From positions 310,001 to 374,000 of the forward strand of contig NZ_JBHSAF010000015.1 of the NCBI RefSeq assembly GCF_042649925.1: 64,000 bases of DNA, written 5' to 3'. The position numbers and the translations under genes were made by a program. The notes below the pieces were generated by a model. That model did no database searches and had not been told where the DNA came from. It saw nothing but the letters and a program-made list of their open reading frames with translations. The stretch comes from Pseudaeromonas sharmana. GTDB taxonomy: Bacteria > Pseudomonadota > Gammaproteobacteria > Enterobacterales > Aeromonadaceae. Of the stretch, positions 41,809 through 50,660 are shown piece after piece. Positions within the stretch are counted from its first letter, which is position 1. Every line of letters begins with the position of its first letter.

Positions 41809-41837
41809 ATCATAAAAAACATAACGTGAAGTGACAT
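41809..41837 (-). promoter_or_regulatory. Candidate cysK promoter
   Basis: On the minus strand ATGTCA (41837-41832) and TATGAT (41814-41809) are spaced by 17 bp, matching the consensus at 4 of 6 and 5 of 6. In E. coli this gene is activated by CysB, whose loose site I cannot define here. The 317-bp gap to ldtD otherwise holds no supported gene. Confidence 0.4.
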
Positions 41838-42080
41838 TTAGTTATAAAGATATGTTCCAGCTGGATAAAGAAGCGACATCGCCAGATTGCAGCTTGCGAC
41901 TTTTTATCCTGAGCATGCCGCAGCAGCGATAGACCCATGTGAGGAAGCTCAAAACGCCGCTTGAAAACCGGTGCGGCCATTGACTCCAGGACGATAAATC
42001 GAAACACTGCCTCCAGCCTTGGAAGAGGTGACACAGGACGTGAACAGCGCATTCGTGCAAAGAGCGGTTGGGGAGGCGGG

Positions 42081-43631
42081 ATGTTTAAGGATTTAGTGGC
42101 AAAGGCAGGTGTTGTTAGCTTGCTCGGGGTTGGATACCTGTGCGGTATGGGGGCAACAGCATGGGCTGCTGAACCCAATCTGACGCCACCGCCGGAAAGT
42201 CAACAAACTCAGATGGCCTGGACGCTACCCGCAACGGCTGTCAGAGAGGAGCTGGCGCAGCAACTGATGGAGCTGGCACTGGCTAATGTGCATCCGCGAT
42301 TCGCCGAGCTTTGGCTGGCGCTGGTCAACCAGCAAGGCGCTGAACCCAAGCCTGAGCTCTATGCTGACATCTATGCTTCCTTGCATCACTTTCGAAAACA
42401 GTGGCATCAATTAGGTTGGGATGCACGTGAGCGGTTGCGGCTTCGTGATGCGGATGTGTTGCCGAACCAGGCGGATTATTTGGCGTACCAACAACTGTTA
42501 ACCGCAGTTGATCCGGTTGCAAACCTGCAACAACTTCAACCGCAGCAAGCGGATTATCTGGCATTGCGTCAGCAACTGATCCAACTGCTTGAGCTCGCAC
42601 GCCAGGGCGCTTGGCCAACTCTCCCCGATGTTAAATTGCGTCCGGATGATGAAAGTGACGCCGTGATGGCAATAGCCGATATTTTAAGCCGTTGGGGTTT
42701 TCTAACCCAACCGGTAGACGGCAATCGTTATGCCGGTGAGCTGGTGGAGGCCGTCAAACACTTCCAGTTGCAACACGGTTTGCTGGACGATGGCATTATC
42801 GGACGTCAGACGCTCAGTTGGCTTCGTGTTTCTCCAGAGCAGAAAGTGGTCATTTTAGCGCGCTCCATGCTGCGCCGAGATACCGCACAACAGTTGAATG
42901 TTCCTCGTTATGTGCTGGTCAACCTGCCAGAGTATCAACTCAAGCTGGTTGAAGGCGATAAAGCTGTACTGACCAGTCGTGTCATCGTCGGGCAACTGAA
43001 GCGACAGACACCTATGATGGCAAGCGAAATTAGCAGCATAGTATTGAACCCTGCCTGGCATGTCCCCACCAAAATACTCCAGCAGGACATAGTACCCAAG
43101 TTGGCCAAGGATCCTGGATTACTGGCCAAGGAAGGGTTTGACATCATCGATAGCGATGGGGGCACCGTCGACCCGGCTTCGATCACCCTTGATGATGCGA
43201 TTTCATCCGGTTTCCCGTACCGTTTGCGGCAACAGCCGGGAACCCATAATGCTCTTGGCCTTTACAAGTTTTATCTGCCGAACGATGAGTCTATTTACCT
43301 GCACTCCACGTCACATCCTAATTTGTTCAACAAGGAGCGCCGGGCAATCAGTTCCGGTTGTGTTCGTGTCGAACAGGCGGCAGACCTGGCGGAACGTTTG
43401 CTCGAAGGCTCGTCATGGGGGCCGGATCGAGTGCAAAAGGTGTTGGCCAGCAAGACCACAAAATGGGTACCGTTAAAGCAGCCGGTGCCGGTGTATATGG
43501 TTTATTGGCGCAGCTGGCTCGATGACGATGGTCATCTACAGTTCCGTGAAGATATCTACGGGTTTGATCGTGGTCATGATGGGGTAAGCCGTCGCGTGAT
43601 GGATTCATTATTGCAGCATAACAAGGCTTGA
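42081..43631 (+). CDS. ldtD: L,D-transpeptidase LdtD/YcbB type
   Basis: LdtD forms 3-3 (meso-DAP to meso-DAP) cross-links in peptidoglycan. The 516-residue protein has a signal peptide (cleavage near AWA, about 29). A substrate-binding domain (60-200) follows, then a PGB_1 peptidoglycan-binding helix bundle (about 205-260: LSRWGFLTQPVDGNRY and HFQLQHGLLDDGIIG). The YkuD catalytic domain has H408 and H412 (HSTSHPN) and the nucleophile C427 in SSGCVRV. It is shorter than E. coli YcbB (615), mostly before the catalytic domain. GGGGAGG lies just upstream of ATG 42081; an earlier in-frame ATG would place a non-signal-like stretch first. mepK follows, as in E. coli. Confidence 0.94.
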   Translation: MFKDLVAKAGVVSLLGVGYLCGMGATAWAAEPNLTPPPESQQTQMAWTLPATAVREELAQQLMELALANVHPRFAELWLALVNQQGAEPKPELYADIYASLHHFRKQWHQLGWDARERLRLRDADVLPNQADYLAYQQLLTAVDPVANLQQLQPQQADYLALRQQLIQLLELARQGAWPTLPDVKLRPDDESDAVMAIADILSRWGFLTQPVDGNRYAGELVEAVKHFQLQHGLLDDGIIGRQTLSWLRVSPEQKVVILARSMLRRDTAQQLNVPRYVLVNLPEYQLKLVEGDKAVLTSRVIVGQLKRQTPMMASEISSIVLNPAWHVPTKILQQDIVPKLAKDPGLLAKEGFDIIDSDGGTVDPASITLDDAISSGFPYRLRQQPGTHNALGLYKFYLPNDESIYLHSTSHPNLFNKERRAISSGCVRVEQAADLAERLLEGSSWGPDRVQKVLASKTTKWVPLKQPVPVYMVYWRSWLDDDGHLQFREDIYGFDRGHDGVSRRVMDSLLQHNKA

Positions 43632-43655
43632 TAGGGTGGATGGTGAATTGCGGCG

Positions 43656-43730
43656 TGAGTCAAACAATGGTGAATTTCAAACCAAGATGGATTCCTTATG
43701 AATCTGCTGGTGAAAATGCTGTTTGACTCA
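43656..43730. repeat. 75-bp element with perfect 11-bp inverted ends between ldtD and mepK
   Basis: TGAGTCAAACA (43656-43666) and TGTTTGACTCA (43720-43730) are exact reverse complements. Inside is a second small hairpin (GATTC/GAATC, loop CTTAT) and a partly complementary AATTTC/GAAAAT pair, so the whole could fold as an extended stem-loop. It may be a small MITE-like or REP-like unit, or a structured leader for mepK. No T-run follows. Confidence 0.6.
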
Positions 43731-43801
43731 ATTTCCTGTTTATCGTTATCTTCGCTCAAATAGCGATCACGTACGTGAATGACGGAGTGCTAGGGGAATA
43801 T

Positions 43802-44350
43802 ATGCTGGACATTGAGATCAGTCGTCGCAACCTGCTGGTTGGTGGAGCCTGCCTGATGGCGACATCACTCTTGCCGAACGTTGCGTTGGCAAGCCAGACA
43901 GCTCCTGCTCGCATGCTTAAATTTTATAATCCCAACACAGGTGAACGTGTCTCTGCCTACTATTGGGAGAAAGGGCGCTATCTGGCGGACGGTCTGGACG
44001 AGTTTAATTGGCTATTCCGCGATTACCGCGCGGATGATGCCAAAATGGCAATCGATCACCGGTTGTTTGATCAATTGTTCGAACTGCAGCGCAGATTAGG
44101 CAATCAGCGTGAGATCCATGTGATCTGCGGTTATCGTTCGGCGCAGACGAACGCACATCTGAGAAACAAGAGCCGCGGTGTGGCCAAGAAGAGCCTGCAC
44201 ATGCAAGGACAGGCGGTAGATATCAATATCCCCGGCGTGCCTTTATCAATGTTGCGCAAGGGAGCCGTCTCGCTGAAAGCGGGTGGCGTTGGTTACTATC
44301 CGAGATCCAATTTTGTGCACATCGATACCGGGCCTCGTCGACAATGGTGA
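43802..44350 (+). CDS. mepK: Murein endopeptidase MepK (YcbK, DUF882/M15-like)
   Basis: MepK cleaves 3-3 cross-links, the bonds made by LdtD, to allow wall expansion. The 182-residue protein has a twin-arginine signal (SRRNLLVGG, then a hydrophobic stretch to about residue 30), so it should be exported folded by Tat, as is E. coli YcbK. The peptidase core has CGYRSAQTNAHLR, SRGVAKKSLHMQGQAVDINI (His and Asp metal ligands) and the final NFVHIDTGP with the third ligand. ATG 43802 follows AGGGG at about 6 nt; a GTG nine codons earlier is possible. Pairing with ldtD argues for coordinated making and breaking of 3-3 links. Confidence 0.94.
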   Translation: MLDIEISRRNLLVGGACLMATSLLPNVALASQTAPARMLKFYNPNTGERVSAYYWEKGRYLADGLDEFNWLFRDYRADDAKMAIDHRLFDQLFELQRRLGNQREIHVICGYRSAQTNAHLRNKSRGVAKKSLHMQGQAVDINIPGVPLSMLRKGAVSLKAGGVGYYPRSNFVHIDTGPRRQW

Positions 44351-44363
44351 TCATCACTCAACA

Positions 44364-44400
44364 GTAATGAACAGGGCGCCCAAGGCGCCCTGTTCATTAC
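44364..44400. terminator. Long perfect hairpin between convergent mepK and cysZ
   Basis: A 17-bp arm (44364-44380, starting GTAATGAACAGG) is exactly complementary to 44384-44400 with a CAA loop. It overlaps the cysZ stop codon (44397-44399). There is no T-run, so it may act as a bidirectional end or as an RNA 3'-end stabiliser. Confidence 0.75.
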
Positions 44401-45146
44401 AAAGCCTTAGTTCTGTATCGGTCAACCCACATGGCCGTGGCACCGCAGATGGCAATCGGCATGATGAAGAGGTTGATGATGGGGATAGTCGTCAGCACAG
44501 TGACGATTAAACCAAACGTTAGATTTGTCGTCTTATGGTTGAGAAGTTGGGCTCGCATCTGGTGGAATGGGATTTTGTGGTTATCAAACGGGTAATCACA
44601 ATATTGGACTGCCGCCATCCAACCGGAAAACAAAAACCAAAGCAAAGGCGCCACTGTCTGTCCGAGGACCGGAATAAAAAACAGCAACAAACAGATCAAG
44701 GCTCGTGGAATAAAATAGACCAACTTTTGCCATTCACGGCGAAAGAGGCGAGGGACGTCTTTAATCAGCGCCCAGATACTGACATCAGGTAATTTTTGCC
44801 CCGTAAGTCTTTGCTCTACTTGTTCAGCGAGCAGGCCATTGAACGGTGCCGCAATCCAGTTAGCCACCAAACTGAAAATAAACGAGAAAACCAGCAGTAT
44901 GGTCACTATCGCGATTGGCCATAGCAAATACTGCAGCCAAGACAACCAGTCTGGAACCGCATTCAGCAACCAGTCAGAAAGCGATTCAAGCTTGGAGAAC
45001 AACCAATAGAAGCATAACGAAAACAGGATCAGGTTAGTCATCAGAGGCATTATTACGAAGCGACGCAATCCCGGCTGGCGGATTAGCGTTACGCCTTGCA
45101 ATAAATAGCCAATACCGTTGGGTTTTTGAGCTGTTTCATGAACCAT
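44397..45146 (-). CDS. cysZ: Sulfate permease CysZ
   Basis: CysZ imports sulfate for cysteine synthesis. The 249-residue inner-membrane protein has four main hydrophobic segments (about 32-50, 70-100, 140-170 and 205-235). It carries the family blocks FNGLLAEQVEQRL and RREWQKLVYFIPRALICLLLFFIPVLGQ and AVQYCDYPFDNH. The location beside zipA (divergent) and near cysK is as in E. coli. The length is normal. Confidence 0.94.
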   Translation of the reverse strand: MVHETAQKPNGIGYLLQGVTLIRQPGLRRFVIMPLMTNLILFSLCFYWLFSKLESLSDWLLNAVPDWLSWLQYLLWPIAIVTILLVFSFIFSLVANWIAAPFNGLLAEQVEQRLTGQKLPDVSIWALIKDVPRLFRREWQKLVYFIPRALICLLLFFIPVLGQTVAPLLWFLFSGWMAAVQYCDYPFDNHKIPFHQMRAQLLNHKTTNLTFGLIVTVLTTIPIINLFIMPIAICGATAMWVDRYRTKAL

Positions 45147-45359
45147 GTTCTGTTCCTGTCATCAAAAGTGTTACAGATATTACAAACAGCGTCTTGATTT
45201 GGTAAAGTCATGCACTGCTTTCCCCCTCGAAATTTCGCGGCTCCTTTGGGAAAATATCCGTTAGAATGTGAGGGGAGAAAAAGGAGCGACATGAGATCCT
45301 GAACTGGGTTGCATGTTACCGACCGGGACACTCTGGATAAAGAATAAAGAGAAGCAGCA

Positions 45360-46160
45360 ATGCAGGATTTGCGAATTATTCTGGTCATCATAGGTGCGTT
45401 GGCGATTGCCGCACTGGTCATTCACGGTTTGTGGACGAACAGAAAAAACAAGCGGGTCCCCATCAAGGAAAAACCGCTTGGGCGAGTAAGTGATAGCCGA
45501 TATGCCACCACTGCGGAACCGGGTGATGGTTTCGATGCCGACGGGATAGGCAAGGTCCGCGTTGTCTCGCGACGCAATGAATCTTCCAAACCCGCCACCA
45601 AAGCGCCCAAGCAATGGAATCAGCAGCAGAAAGTTGAGCCTGAGCTGTTGATGCCGCAAATTTCCGCGACAGATGACGAGCCTGCTGTGGTCGAACCTGC
45701 CATGGTTGTCGAGACACCAGTCATCACACCTCCAGCCGTGAAGAGTTGGAGTGACTATTATCAGGTCAACATCATGGCGCGGGATGGTTTGCAACTGGAT
45801 GGCCAGGACCTGTTGTTTATCTTAAAGAAACTGGGCTTTAAATTTGGCGAGATGGATATATTCCACCGTCATCTGGAGACGGATGGCCAGGGGGAAGTAC
45901 TGTTCAGCGTAGCCAACATGGTCAAACCAGGCACCTTCGATCCGGCACGCATGTCCCATTTCTATACCCCGGGGGTCAGCCTGTTTATGGAACTGCCCCC
46001 TCCAGGGCGCGCCGAAGCGCATTTGCGTCTGATGATGCAGGCGGCAGACAAGATGTCAGCCGAGCTAGATGCGCTGGTCATGGATCGTGAACGCAAGCCA
46101 TTGACCGAGATGGTGTACAACCAGTATTTGAACGAGGTTCGCGCCTACGATCAGCAATAA
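45360..46160 (+). CDS. zipA: Cell division protein ZipA
   Basis: ZipA anchors FtsZ to the inner membrane during septation. The 266-residue protein has an N-terminal membrane helix (LRIILVIIGALAIAALVIHGLW, 4-25), a basic then Pro/Glu/Ala-rich linker (26-125) and the FtsZ-binding domain (about 128-262: DYYQVNIMARDGLQLDGQDLL, FIFHRHLE-like, PGVSLFMELP). AGAGAAG precedes ATG 45360. It leads the zipA-ligA pair and is divergent from cysZ across 213 bp. Confidence 0.95.
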   Translation: MQDLRIILVIIGALAIAALVIHGLWTNRKNKRVPIKEKPLGRVSDSRYATTAEPGDGFDADGIGKVRVVSRRNESSKPATKAPKQWNQQQKVEPELLMPQISATDDEPAVVEPAMVVETPVITPPAVKSWSDYYQVNIMARDGLQLDGQDLLFILKKLGFKFGEMDIFHRHLETDGQGEVLFSVANMVKPGTFDPARMSHFYTPGVSLFMELPPPGRAEAHLRLMMQAADKMSAELDALVMDRERKPLTEMVYNQYLNEVRAYDQQ

Positions 46161-46181
46161 TGCTGTGATCTTTCTATTGGC

Positions 46182-46205
46182 AAAGTGCGGCTGAGGCCGC
46201 ATTTT
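46182..46205 (+). terminator. Terminator-like hairpin between zipA and ligA
   Basis: AAAGTGCGGC (46182-46191) pairs with GCCGCATTTT (46196-46205) through a TGAG loop, with one G-T pair. The T-run is short. It would lower ligA transcription from the zipA promoter. Confidence 0.6.
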
Positions 46206-46236
46206 GCATTTCTGAATCGTTTACAGGATGGGCATG

Positions 46237-48288
46237 ATGGACGAAATTCGGCAAAAAATGGTGCAGTTGACGAATACACTGACACGGTATGCCTATGAGT
46301 ATTATGTACTTGATCAGCCCTCTGTACCTGATGCCGAGTACGATCGTCAGTTCCGTGAATTGCAGGAGTTAGAGCGACAATACCCTGAATGGGTCATTCC
46401 CAGCTCTCCCACGCAAAGGGTGGGGGCAGCGCCATTGACCGGTTTCAGTCAGGTACAACACGAAACGTCAATGTTGTCACTGGATAATGTGTTTTCCCAT
46501 GAAGACTTACTGGCATTTGGCAAGCGAGTCAGTGAGCGTCTGGACAATGCGCCCTCAGTGTTATTTTGCTGTGAACCCAAATTTGATGGCTTGGCTGTCA
46601 GCTTGTTGTATCTCCATGGTCAACTGGTGCGTGCCGCCACACGAGGGGATGGTAGCGTCGGAGAGGATGTCACGCATAACATCAGAACCATACGGGTTAT
46701 TCCGCTGCAGCTGAATCTGGAAAACCCGCCGGCGAGACTTGAGGTGCGCGGTGAAGTGGTGATGCCAAAAGCCGGCTTTGATGCTTGGAATCGTCAGGCG
46801 GAGCAGGCTGGTGAAAAAGTGTTTGCCAATCCACGTAATGCTGCGGCAGGAAGTTTGCGGCAGCTAGATCCGCGGGTTACGGCACAGCGACCATTGGCCT
46901 TTTTTGCCTATGGCGTAGGTAGTTATGACGGGCCGCCACTGCCTGATTCGCATCATGCACGCTTGTTGTGGTTAAGGCAGGCCGGTTTTCCGGTGTCGCA
47001 TGAGGTGAGATCCTGTCTCGGCATTGACGCCTGTCAGGCCTATCACGATGAGATATTGGCGCGCCGCAATAGCTTGCCATATGACATTGACGGTATTGTT
47101 CTTAAAGTGGATCAACTCGAGTTGCAGGAGCGGCTGGGTTTCATATCCAGGGCACCACGCTGGGCCACCGCCTACAAGTTTCCGGCACAAGAAGAGATCA
47201 CGCGTGTCCTGGATGTCGAGTTTCAAGTCGGCAGGACCGGGGCGATTACCCCTGTTGCGCGGTTAGAACCTGTGTTTGTCGGTGGAGTGACGGTCTCTAA
47301 TGCCACCTTGCACAATGCGGACGAGATTGAACGCTTGGGGCTGATGCGGGGGGATTTTGTCGTGGTGCGGCGCGCCGGTGATGTGATTCCGCAAATCACC
47401 ATGGTGGTAACCGAACGACGCGACCCTCTCCAGGTGTCACCGGTACAGTTTCCTGAAATATGTCCGGTTTGTCAGTCAAGCGTCGAGCGGTTACCCGGTG
47501 AGGCGGTGGCGCGCTGTTCTGGTGGTCTGTATTGCGAGGCGCAGCGTAAAGAGTCCATCAAACACTTTGCCGCGCGTCGTGCGATGGATATCGAAGGACT
47601 CGGCGACAAGTTAATCGAGCAACTGGTGGATCGCGGATTAGTCAAAACACCAGCGGATTTGTTCCGCTTGACCTCGGCACAATTGGCGGGACTCGAGCGG
47701 ATGGGCAGCAAGTCAGCAGAGAAATTGGTCGCCGCTATTGCCAATGCACGTGAAACCACGCTACCCCGTTTTCTGTTTGCGCTGGGAATTCGTGAGGTGG
47801 GGGAGTCCACTGCGTTGGCGTTGGCGCAGCATTTCTGTTCGCTTGAAAAATTACTCGCAGCAGATATCGATACCTTACAACAGGTGCCGGATGTCGGTGA
47901 TGTGGTGGCCAAACACCTCTTTTATTTCTTTCGACAACCACACAACCAGGAGGTCTTGCAACAGTTGCTGCATGCTCCCGGTGAGGGTGGCGCAGGCATT
48001 CACTGGCCTGAGATAACCCCTTTGGCCGTCGAAGCCCAACCATTGCAGGGTATGACGTTGGTGCTTACCGGGTCATTGAGCCGCCTCTCTCGAGACGACG
48101 CGAAGCAGGCGTTGCAGGCACTTGGCGCCAAGGTGGCAGGGTCTGTCTCGGCCAAGACCTCGGCCGTTTTCGCAGGTGAGGCAGCGGGTTCCAAGCTGGC
48201 CAAAGCTCAGGAGTTGGGCATTCCCGTTTTTGATGAAACAGCGCTGGAGCAGTTGCTACAACAGCCGGATGCGTTTGACTGGAAGTAG
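46237..48288 (+). CDS. ligA: NAD-dependent DNA ligase
   Basis: LigA seals nicks during replication and repair using NAD. The protein of about 683 residues has the Ia domain, then the adenylation Lys in CEPKFDGLAVSLLY (about 112-125). The nucleotidyltransferase motifs and OB fold follow, with FQVGRTGAITPVARLEPV. A Cys4 zinc finger (CPVC, then CSGGLYC), helix-hairpin-helix repeats (IEGLGDKLIEQL, LERMGSKSAEKL, LPDVGDVVAKHL-like) and a C-terminal BRCT domain (from about 600) complete it. ATGs at 46228, 46234 and 46237 are possible; AGGA at 46225-46228 favours 46237 (8-nt spacing, product MDEIRQ). Confidence 0.97.
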   Translation: MDEIRQKMVQLTNTLTRYAYEYYVLDQPSVPDAEYDRQFRELQELERQYPEWVIPSSPTQRVGAAPLTGFSQVQHETSMLSLDNVFSHEDLLAFGKRVSERLDNAPSVLFCCEPKFDGLAVSLLYLHGQLVRAATRGDGSVGEDVTHNIRTIRVIPLQLNLENPPARLEVRGEVVMPKAGFDAWNRQAEQAGEKVFANPRNAAAGSLRQLDPRVTAQRPLAFFAYGVGSYDGPPLPDSHHARLLWLRQAGFPVSHEVRSCLGIDACQAYHDEILARRNSLPYDIDGIVLKVDQLELQERLGFISRAPRWATAYKFPAQEEITRVLDVEFQVGRTGAITPVARLEPVFVGGVTVSNATLHNADEIERLGLMRGDFVVVRRAGDVIPQITMVVTERRDPLQVSPVQFPEICPVCQSSVERLPGEAVARCSGGLYCEAQRKESIKHFAARRAMDIEGLGDKLIEQLVDRGLVKTPADLFRLTSAQLAGLERMGSKSAEKLVAAIANARETTLPRFLFALGIREVGESTALALAQHFCSLEKLLAADIDTLQQVPDVGDVVAKHLFYFFRQPHNQEVLQQLLHAPGEGGAGIHWPEITPLAVEAQPLQGMTLVLTGSLSRLSRDDAKQALQALGAKVAGSVSAKTSAVFAGEAAGSKLAKAQELGIPVFDETALEQLLQQPDAFDWK

Positions 48289-48295
48289 ACATAAC

Positions 48296-48325
48296 AAAAA
48301 GCCCGGAACAAGGTCCGGGCTTTTT
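48296..48325. terminator. Bidirectional terminator between ligA and mltD
   Basis: AAAAAGCCCGGA (48296-48307) and TCCGGGCTTTTT (48314-48325) form a perfect 12-bp stem with a 6-nt loop and T-runs on both strands. Confidence 0.94.
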
Positions 48326-48342
48326 CTATCGCGTCACTTGCT

Positions 48343-49734
48343 TCAGGCTCCACTGCGCTTGTCATTAATGACCAGCTTTTGACCCGGCTTCAGACTATGG
48401 CGGTTTTCCAAGCTATTCCAGCGCACAAGATCATCAACCGAGACTTCAAATTGCTGAGCGATAGAGGAGAGCGAGTCACCGTGCCGAACCTCATAAGCCC
48501 GAGCTTTACGGTTTGATGATGACGTTTGTAATTTAAGCACCTGGCCTGGTTTCAATGCCTTGCTGGCATTACGATTCCAGCTCAGTAACTGCTGTTTCGT
48601 GACACCGTGAGCCTTGCTGATGCTCCACAGGCTGTCGCCTGGTTTGACCTTATATTCAATCGTGCGCGCCTGACGTTTGCCGGCAACCTTGGTGCGGCGC
48701 GTCTCAGCAAGCATCAAATGATCATCTTCACTGGGCAGCGCAAATTGTTCGCCTGGCTTCAGGCGCTGCTGACGCGGTAACTCCGCCAACGCCAGTTCCA
48801 GCTCTCGGGCACCCCGTTTAGGAACCAAAAGATGGTGCGGGCCGGAACTTGACGTACTGTTTCGCAAATACCCCGGATTCAGGCGTTTTAATTCATTCGT
48901 CGAGATACCGGCCATATCAGCAACCACCGCCAGCGAGACTTGCCCACCGGCGTCGATCAGCTGCCATTGTTGGCGGTTTGGATGGGGCGGTAGTTTAACA
49001 CCATAACGATCTGCATTTTTGATAATGTCGGCCAGAGCAAGCAGACGTGGCACATATTCAGTGGTTTGACGCGGCAGGTTCAATGACCAAAAATCGCCTT
49101 GCTTACCTTGGCGAATGCTTTGATCTACGGCCTTCTGGATGCGGCCTTCGCCCGCATTGTAAGCGGCGATGGCATTAAACCAGTCACCATTGAAGTCACC
49201 ATGCAACTTTGCGAGGTAATCCAGTGCCGCAATGGTGGAGGCATGTACATCGCGGCGTCCATCATACCAGGCATCACGCTTTAACCCGTAGCGCACCCCT
49301 GTACCAGGGGTAAACTGCCAGAGGCCGACTGCATTGCTGGGGGAGCGCGCCAATGGGTTATAGGCACTCTCAACGATAGGTAACAGTGCCAACTCGGCTG
49401 GCATATTGCGCTTGTCGAGCTCCTCCATGACCAGAAACAGATAAGGGGCGGCCCGCTCGGTAACTGTATTGAGGTAGCGTGGGTGTTTGAGGTACCAATT
49501 GCGGTAGGTGATGACGTCGGCTTGTTGCGGAATGTCCATCTTCATACTCTGGCTGGCGCGTTGCCAAACAGAGAGGGTGCTTAATTCTTCCGATCGATCC
49601 CGTGCCGAACGTGCTACCGGGGCTGTCTGCATCGTCGGTTGATCGTCGGTTGCCACCTCATTCTGCGAGGTCAAAGTCTGGCAACCCGCGAGCAACATAG
49701 AGGCTAGTACAGCCAGTTGAAGCTTCTTGTTCAT
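48343..49734 (-). CDS. mltD: Membrane-bound lytic murein transglycosylase D
   Basis: MltD cleaves glycan strands of peptidoglycan, leaving 1,6-anhydro ends. The 463-residue lipoprotein has a lipobox LLAGC (Cys18, Gln at +2, so outer membrane). Its SLT domain (about 100-260) holds the catalytic Glu in LLPIVESAYNPLARSPSNAVGLWQF and AAYNAGEGRIQKAV. Two C-terminal LysM repeats (about 362-405 and 415-458: YKVKPGDSLWSISK and YEVRHGDSLSSIAQ) bind glycan. gloB lies 96 bp upstream, as in E. coli. Confidence 0.96.
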   Translation of the reverse strand: MNKKLQLAVLASMLLAGCQTLTSQNEVATDDQPTMQTAPVARSARDRSEELSTLSVWQRASQSMKMDIPQQADVITYRNWYLKHPRYLNTVTERAAPYLFLVMEELDKRNMPAELALLPIVESAYNPLARSPSNAVGLWQFTPGTGVRYGLKRDAWYDGRRDVHASTIAALDYLAKLHGDFNGDWFNAIAAYNAGEGRIQKAVDQSIRQGKQGDFWSLNLPRQTTEYVPRLLALADIIKNADRYGVKLPPHPNRQQWQLIDAGGQVSLAVVADMAGISTNELKRLNPGYLRNSTSSSGPHHLLVPKRGARELELALAELPRQQRLKPGEQFALPSEDDHLMLAETRRTKVAGKRQARTIEYKVKPGDSLWSISKAHGVTKQQLLSWNRNASKALKPGQVLKLQTSSSNRKARAYEVRHGDSLSSIAQQFEVSVDDLVRWNSLENRHSLKPGQKLVINDKRSGA

Positions 49735-49830
49735 CCAGTTTTCATCCTGTGGTTAGGTGGCCGATGGTAAGGGTGATCGAAAACCAGATCAACCAATGCA
49801 AGCTTTATGCGCATTTATTGAACCAAACGG

Positions 49831-50598
49831 TCAAAGATTATTCTTTTTTTCACGCAGGATGGCAAAGACCTGGATCTCATTTTCACAGATTTGGCCACCG
49901 TTCATCTCTGCCCAGGCCTGCACATCTGGTGATGCCGTACGCAGAAACACATTGGTTGCCAATTCATCACTCAGTCGGGAGGGGATGGTCGGCAGCCCCT
50001 GTTGTATCAATTTCCCCACCTGCTGCATTCTTGTGCGGATTGCTGGGTTTTGAGGCTCTACCTGATAGCAAAAACGCAGATTGGACTGGGTGTATTCATG
50101 TGCACAATATACCTGGGTATCGGGAGGGAGAGCGGCCAGTCGGCGCAAGGATGCATACAGTTGCTCTGCCTTTCCACCCAACAGGCGGCCACATCCAGCG
50201 GCGAATAGCGTATCACCGCTAAACAGCATCCCTTGACCATAATAGGCGACGTGTTCGCCGGTATGACCCGGGACATGCAATACCTGCAGCGTCAAACCCA
50301 GTGCATCGAGATGTAGTTCATCGCCATCTTCAATCCGTTGAACATACAATTGACCCGCTATGTCGCCTGGTGCGAATAATCGCGCCGAAGGCCAGGCTGC
50401 CAGCAAGCGGGGGATCCCATCGATATGATCATGGTGCAAGTGGGTAACTAAAATGGCATCCAGTTGCAAGCCCGCCTGTTCCAGCCGTTGTAAAACAGGC
50501 TCGGCCTCGCCCGGATCGACGATAACAGCATGATTATCTTTTTTGATCAGCCAGATATAGTTATCTTGGCGAGCGGGTATCGTCATCACCTGCAGCAT
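49831..50598 (-). CDS. gloB: Hydroxyacylglutathione hydrolase (glyoxalase II)
   Basis: GloB hydrolyses S-lactoylglutathione to lactate and glutathione, the second step of methylglyoxal detoxification. The 255-residue metallo-beta-lactamase-fold protein has the metal motif THLHHDHIDG (about 52-61; the usual third residue His is Leu), VPGHTGEHVAYY (about 108-119), FSGDTLFAAGCGR (about 127-139) and YCAHEYTQSNLRF (about 163-175). It is divergent from the methyltransferase gene across 62 bp. Confidence 0.95.
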   Translation of the reverse strand: MLQVMTIPARQDNYIWLIKKDNHAVIVDPGEAEPVLQRLEQAGLQLDAILVTHLHHDHIDGIPRLLAAWPSARLFAPGDIAGQLYVQRIEDGDELHLDALGLTLQVLHVPGHTGEHVAYYGQGMLFSGDTLFAAGCGRLLGGKAEQLYASLRRLAALPPDTQVYCAHEYTQSNLRFCYQVEPQNPAIRTRMQQVGKLIQQGLPTIPSRLSDELATNVFLRTASPDVQAWAEMNGGQICENEIQVFAILREKKNNL

Positions 50599-50660
50599 GA
50601 AATATCCTCTTCACTATCAACACGATTGCTTGCTGAGCACTCTAACAGACTGGAGCCGCT

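Noticed and set aside
41810..42178. 122-codon minus-strand frame upstream of cysK and over the ldtD start
   Set aside because: It overlaps the cysK promoter region and the ldtD signal peptide, has no ribosome site and no recognisable domain.
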